Source of the DNA: a virus
Virus record (IMG/VR): IMGVR_UViG_3300008267_000358
Coordinates: 1-24,448 of that record
Length of the DNA stretch: 24,448 bases
Strand: one strand, 5' to 3'
Shown here: positions 23,546 through 24,448 of the stretch, in pieces
Position numbering within the stretch: position 1 is the stretch's first letter
How the letters are laid out: every line of letters begins with the position of its first letter
Notes under the pieces: generated by a model
The model's input: the letters and a program-made list of their open reading frames with translations, nothing else
Databases searched by the model: none
What the model was told of the DNA's origin: nothing
Translations under genes and position numbers: made by a program

Positions 23546-24445
23546 ATGTCAGACGATGCGGAAATTTTAATAGAATTATTACGAGAAATACTTGGAGACG
23601 AGAAACAACACTATGGACATAAAGGTCAAATATCATTTGATTGTGTTAATTGTGATGAAGGACAACATAAAGGTAATTTGGAGGTAAATTATTTCCAACA
23701 TGTTTATAAATGTTGGGCGTGTGGTGATGTGGATAACACTAAAGGTCCTTTAGGTAAATTATTTGACCTGTACGGTAATAAAAAACAGAAGAAAATTTAT
23801 AATGTACTCCAACCAGAAGAGTATAAACCAAGAGAAGAAAAAAAGAAAAGATTAACACTTCCTGAAGGATTCACTTTATTCAAAGATAGTAGTCCAAGAT
23901 ACCCAATTAGGAATCAGGCGTACAATTATCTTAAAATTCGTGGTATTGGTGATGACATTATTGAAAAGTATGGTATTGGTTTTTGTGATAAGGGTAGTTT
24001 CAGTGGTAGAGTTATCATACCTTCATATAATGAAAAAGGTTATTTAAATTATTTTATTGCTAGAAGTTGGGAACCAAATAGTCGGGCTAAATATAAAAAC
24101 CCTGAAACACCAAAAGATGAAATCATATTTAATGAAAATTTAATTGATTGGTTTAAACCCATTTTTATTGTTGAGGGAGTATTTGATGGATTGTTTTTAC
24201 CAAATAGTATACCTATGTTAGGAAAACATATGTCGGAATTATTATTTGAGACATTGTATGAAAAAGCAATTAATGATATTATAATTTGTCTTGACGCTGA
24301 TGCGTGGAAAGACGCTGTTAATTTGTATCATCGATTAAATGGGGGTAGATTATATGGTAAAATAAAAATCATTAAACTAACTGACGATAAGGATGTTGCG
24401 GATTTAAGGGGTAATATTAATGAATATTATTATGAAATAAAATAA
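23546..24445 (+). CDS. DNA primase, DnaG-type (zinc-binding plus TOPRIM), 299 aa
   Basis: Synthesises RNA primers for lagging-strand replication. Residues 33-59 form the zinc ribbon with two C-x2-C pairs (FDCVNC with C33/C36; YKCWACG with C56/C59). A basic linker (REEKKKRLTLPEG) leads to the primase core: GIGDDIIEKYGIGFC, then FSGRVIIPSYNEKGYLNYFI, the usual segment of DnaG-type enzymes. The TOPRIM site follows: FIVEGVFDG with catalytic E210, and IICLDADAW with D250 and D252. There is no C-terminal helicase-binding domain, so the size is nearer T4 gp61 than bacterial DnaG. I use the ATG at 23546 (MSDDAEILIELL) because the in-frame TTG 36 nt upstream lies inside the promoter. The gene ends at 24445 with TAA, complete within the window. 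It is divergent from the appendage genes. Confidence 0.92.
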   Translation: MSDDAEILIELLREILGDEKQHYGHKGQISFDCVNCDEGQHKGNLEVNYFQHVYKCWACGDVDNTKGPLGKLFDLYGNKKQKKIYNVLQPEEYKPREEKKKRLTLPEGFTLFKDSSPRYPIRNQAYNYLKIRGIGDDIIEKYGIGFCDKGSFSGRVIIPSYNEKGYLNYFIARSWEPNSRAKYKNPETPKDEIIFNENLIDWFKPIFIVEGVFDGLFLPNSIPMLGKHMSELLFETLYEKAINDIIICLDADAWKDAVNLYHRLNGGRLYGKIKIIKLTDDKDVADLRGNINEYYYEIK

Positions 24446-24448
24446 ATA

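Overview
This window looks like part of the genome of a large contractile-tailed (T4-like myovirus) phage that infects a Bacteroidota host such as a Flavobacterium-like bacterium. The phage assignment rests on gp25-like and gp6-like baseplate wedge genes, very long virion-type ORFs, a DnaG-type primase, a RuvC-like nuclease and a ribonucleotide reductase. The host inference rests on three things visible here: no Shine-Dalgarno sequences before starts (most starts sit at or within 2 nt of the preceding stop); a promoter before the primase gene matching the Bacteroidota TTTG / TAnnTTTG pattern; and SprB-type repeats, a domain known from Flavobacterium gliding adhesins, in one virion protein. DNA is strongly AT-rich throughout and the standard code fits every gene.

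Layout. 2-631 (+): C-terminal end of class Ia ribonucleotide reductase large subunit, cut by the window edge, then a strong hairpin terminator. 723-19183 (+): a nearly gapless block of nine virion genes: gp25-like wedge, gp6-like wedge, a 1922-aa giant with an internal membrane-like segment, a 615-aa and a 276-aa unknown, a 372-aa PKD-domain protein, a 302-aa unknown, a 1005-aa baseplate protein with a P2 gpI-like patch, and an 865-aa SprB-repeat protein with a Thr-Pro linker. 19191-19211: bidirectional terminator between convergent units. 19217-23458 (-): a 71-aa protein, a 321-aa Thr-Pro/Cys-module protein, an 800-aa fibre-like protein with Thr-Pro linkers, and a RuvC-like nuclease. 23459-23545: divergent control region. 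23546-24445 (+): DNA primase, complete.

How it fits together. The left block builds the baseplate and associated appendages; the last gene of that block and the minus-strand genes look like surface-exposed adhesin or fibre components built from small beta-type and Cys-containing modules joined by Thr-Pro linkers. RuvC-like nuclease, primase and ribonucleotide reductase serve DNA processing, replication and precursor supply. The most unusual points are the SprB-repeat phage protein, the roughly 68-residue hydrophobic block inside the 1922-aa virion protein, in-frame inverted Thr-Pro repeats in two convergent fibre genes that could allow C-terminal swapping, and a TATTTATA motif enriched in the few intergenic gaps.

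Limits: all assignments are from reading the translated sequence without database search. Five of the virion proteins have no family I can name.
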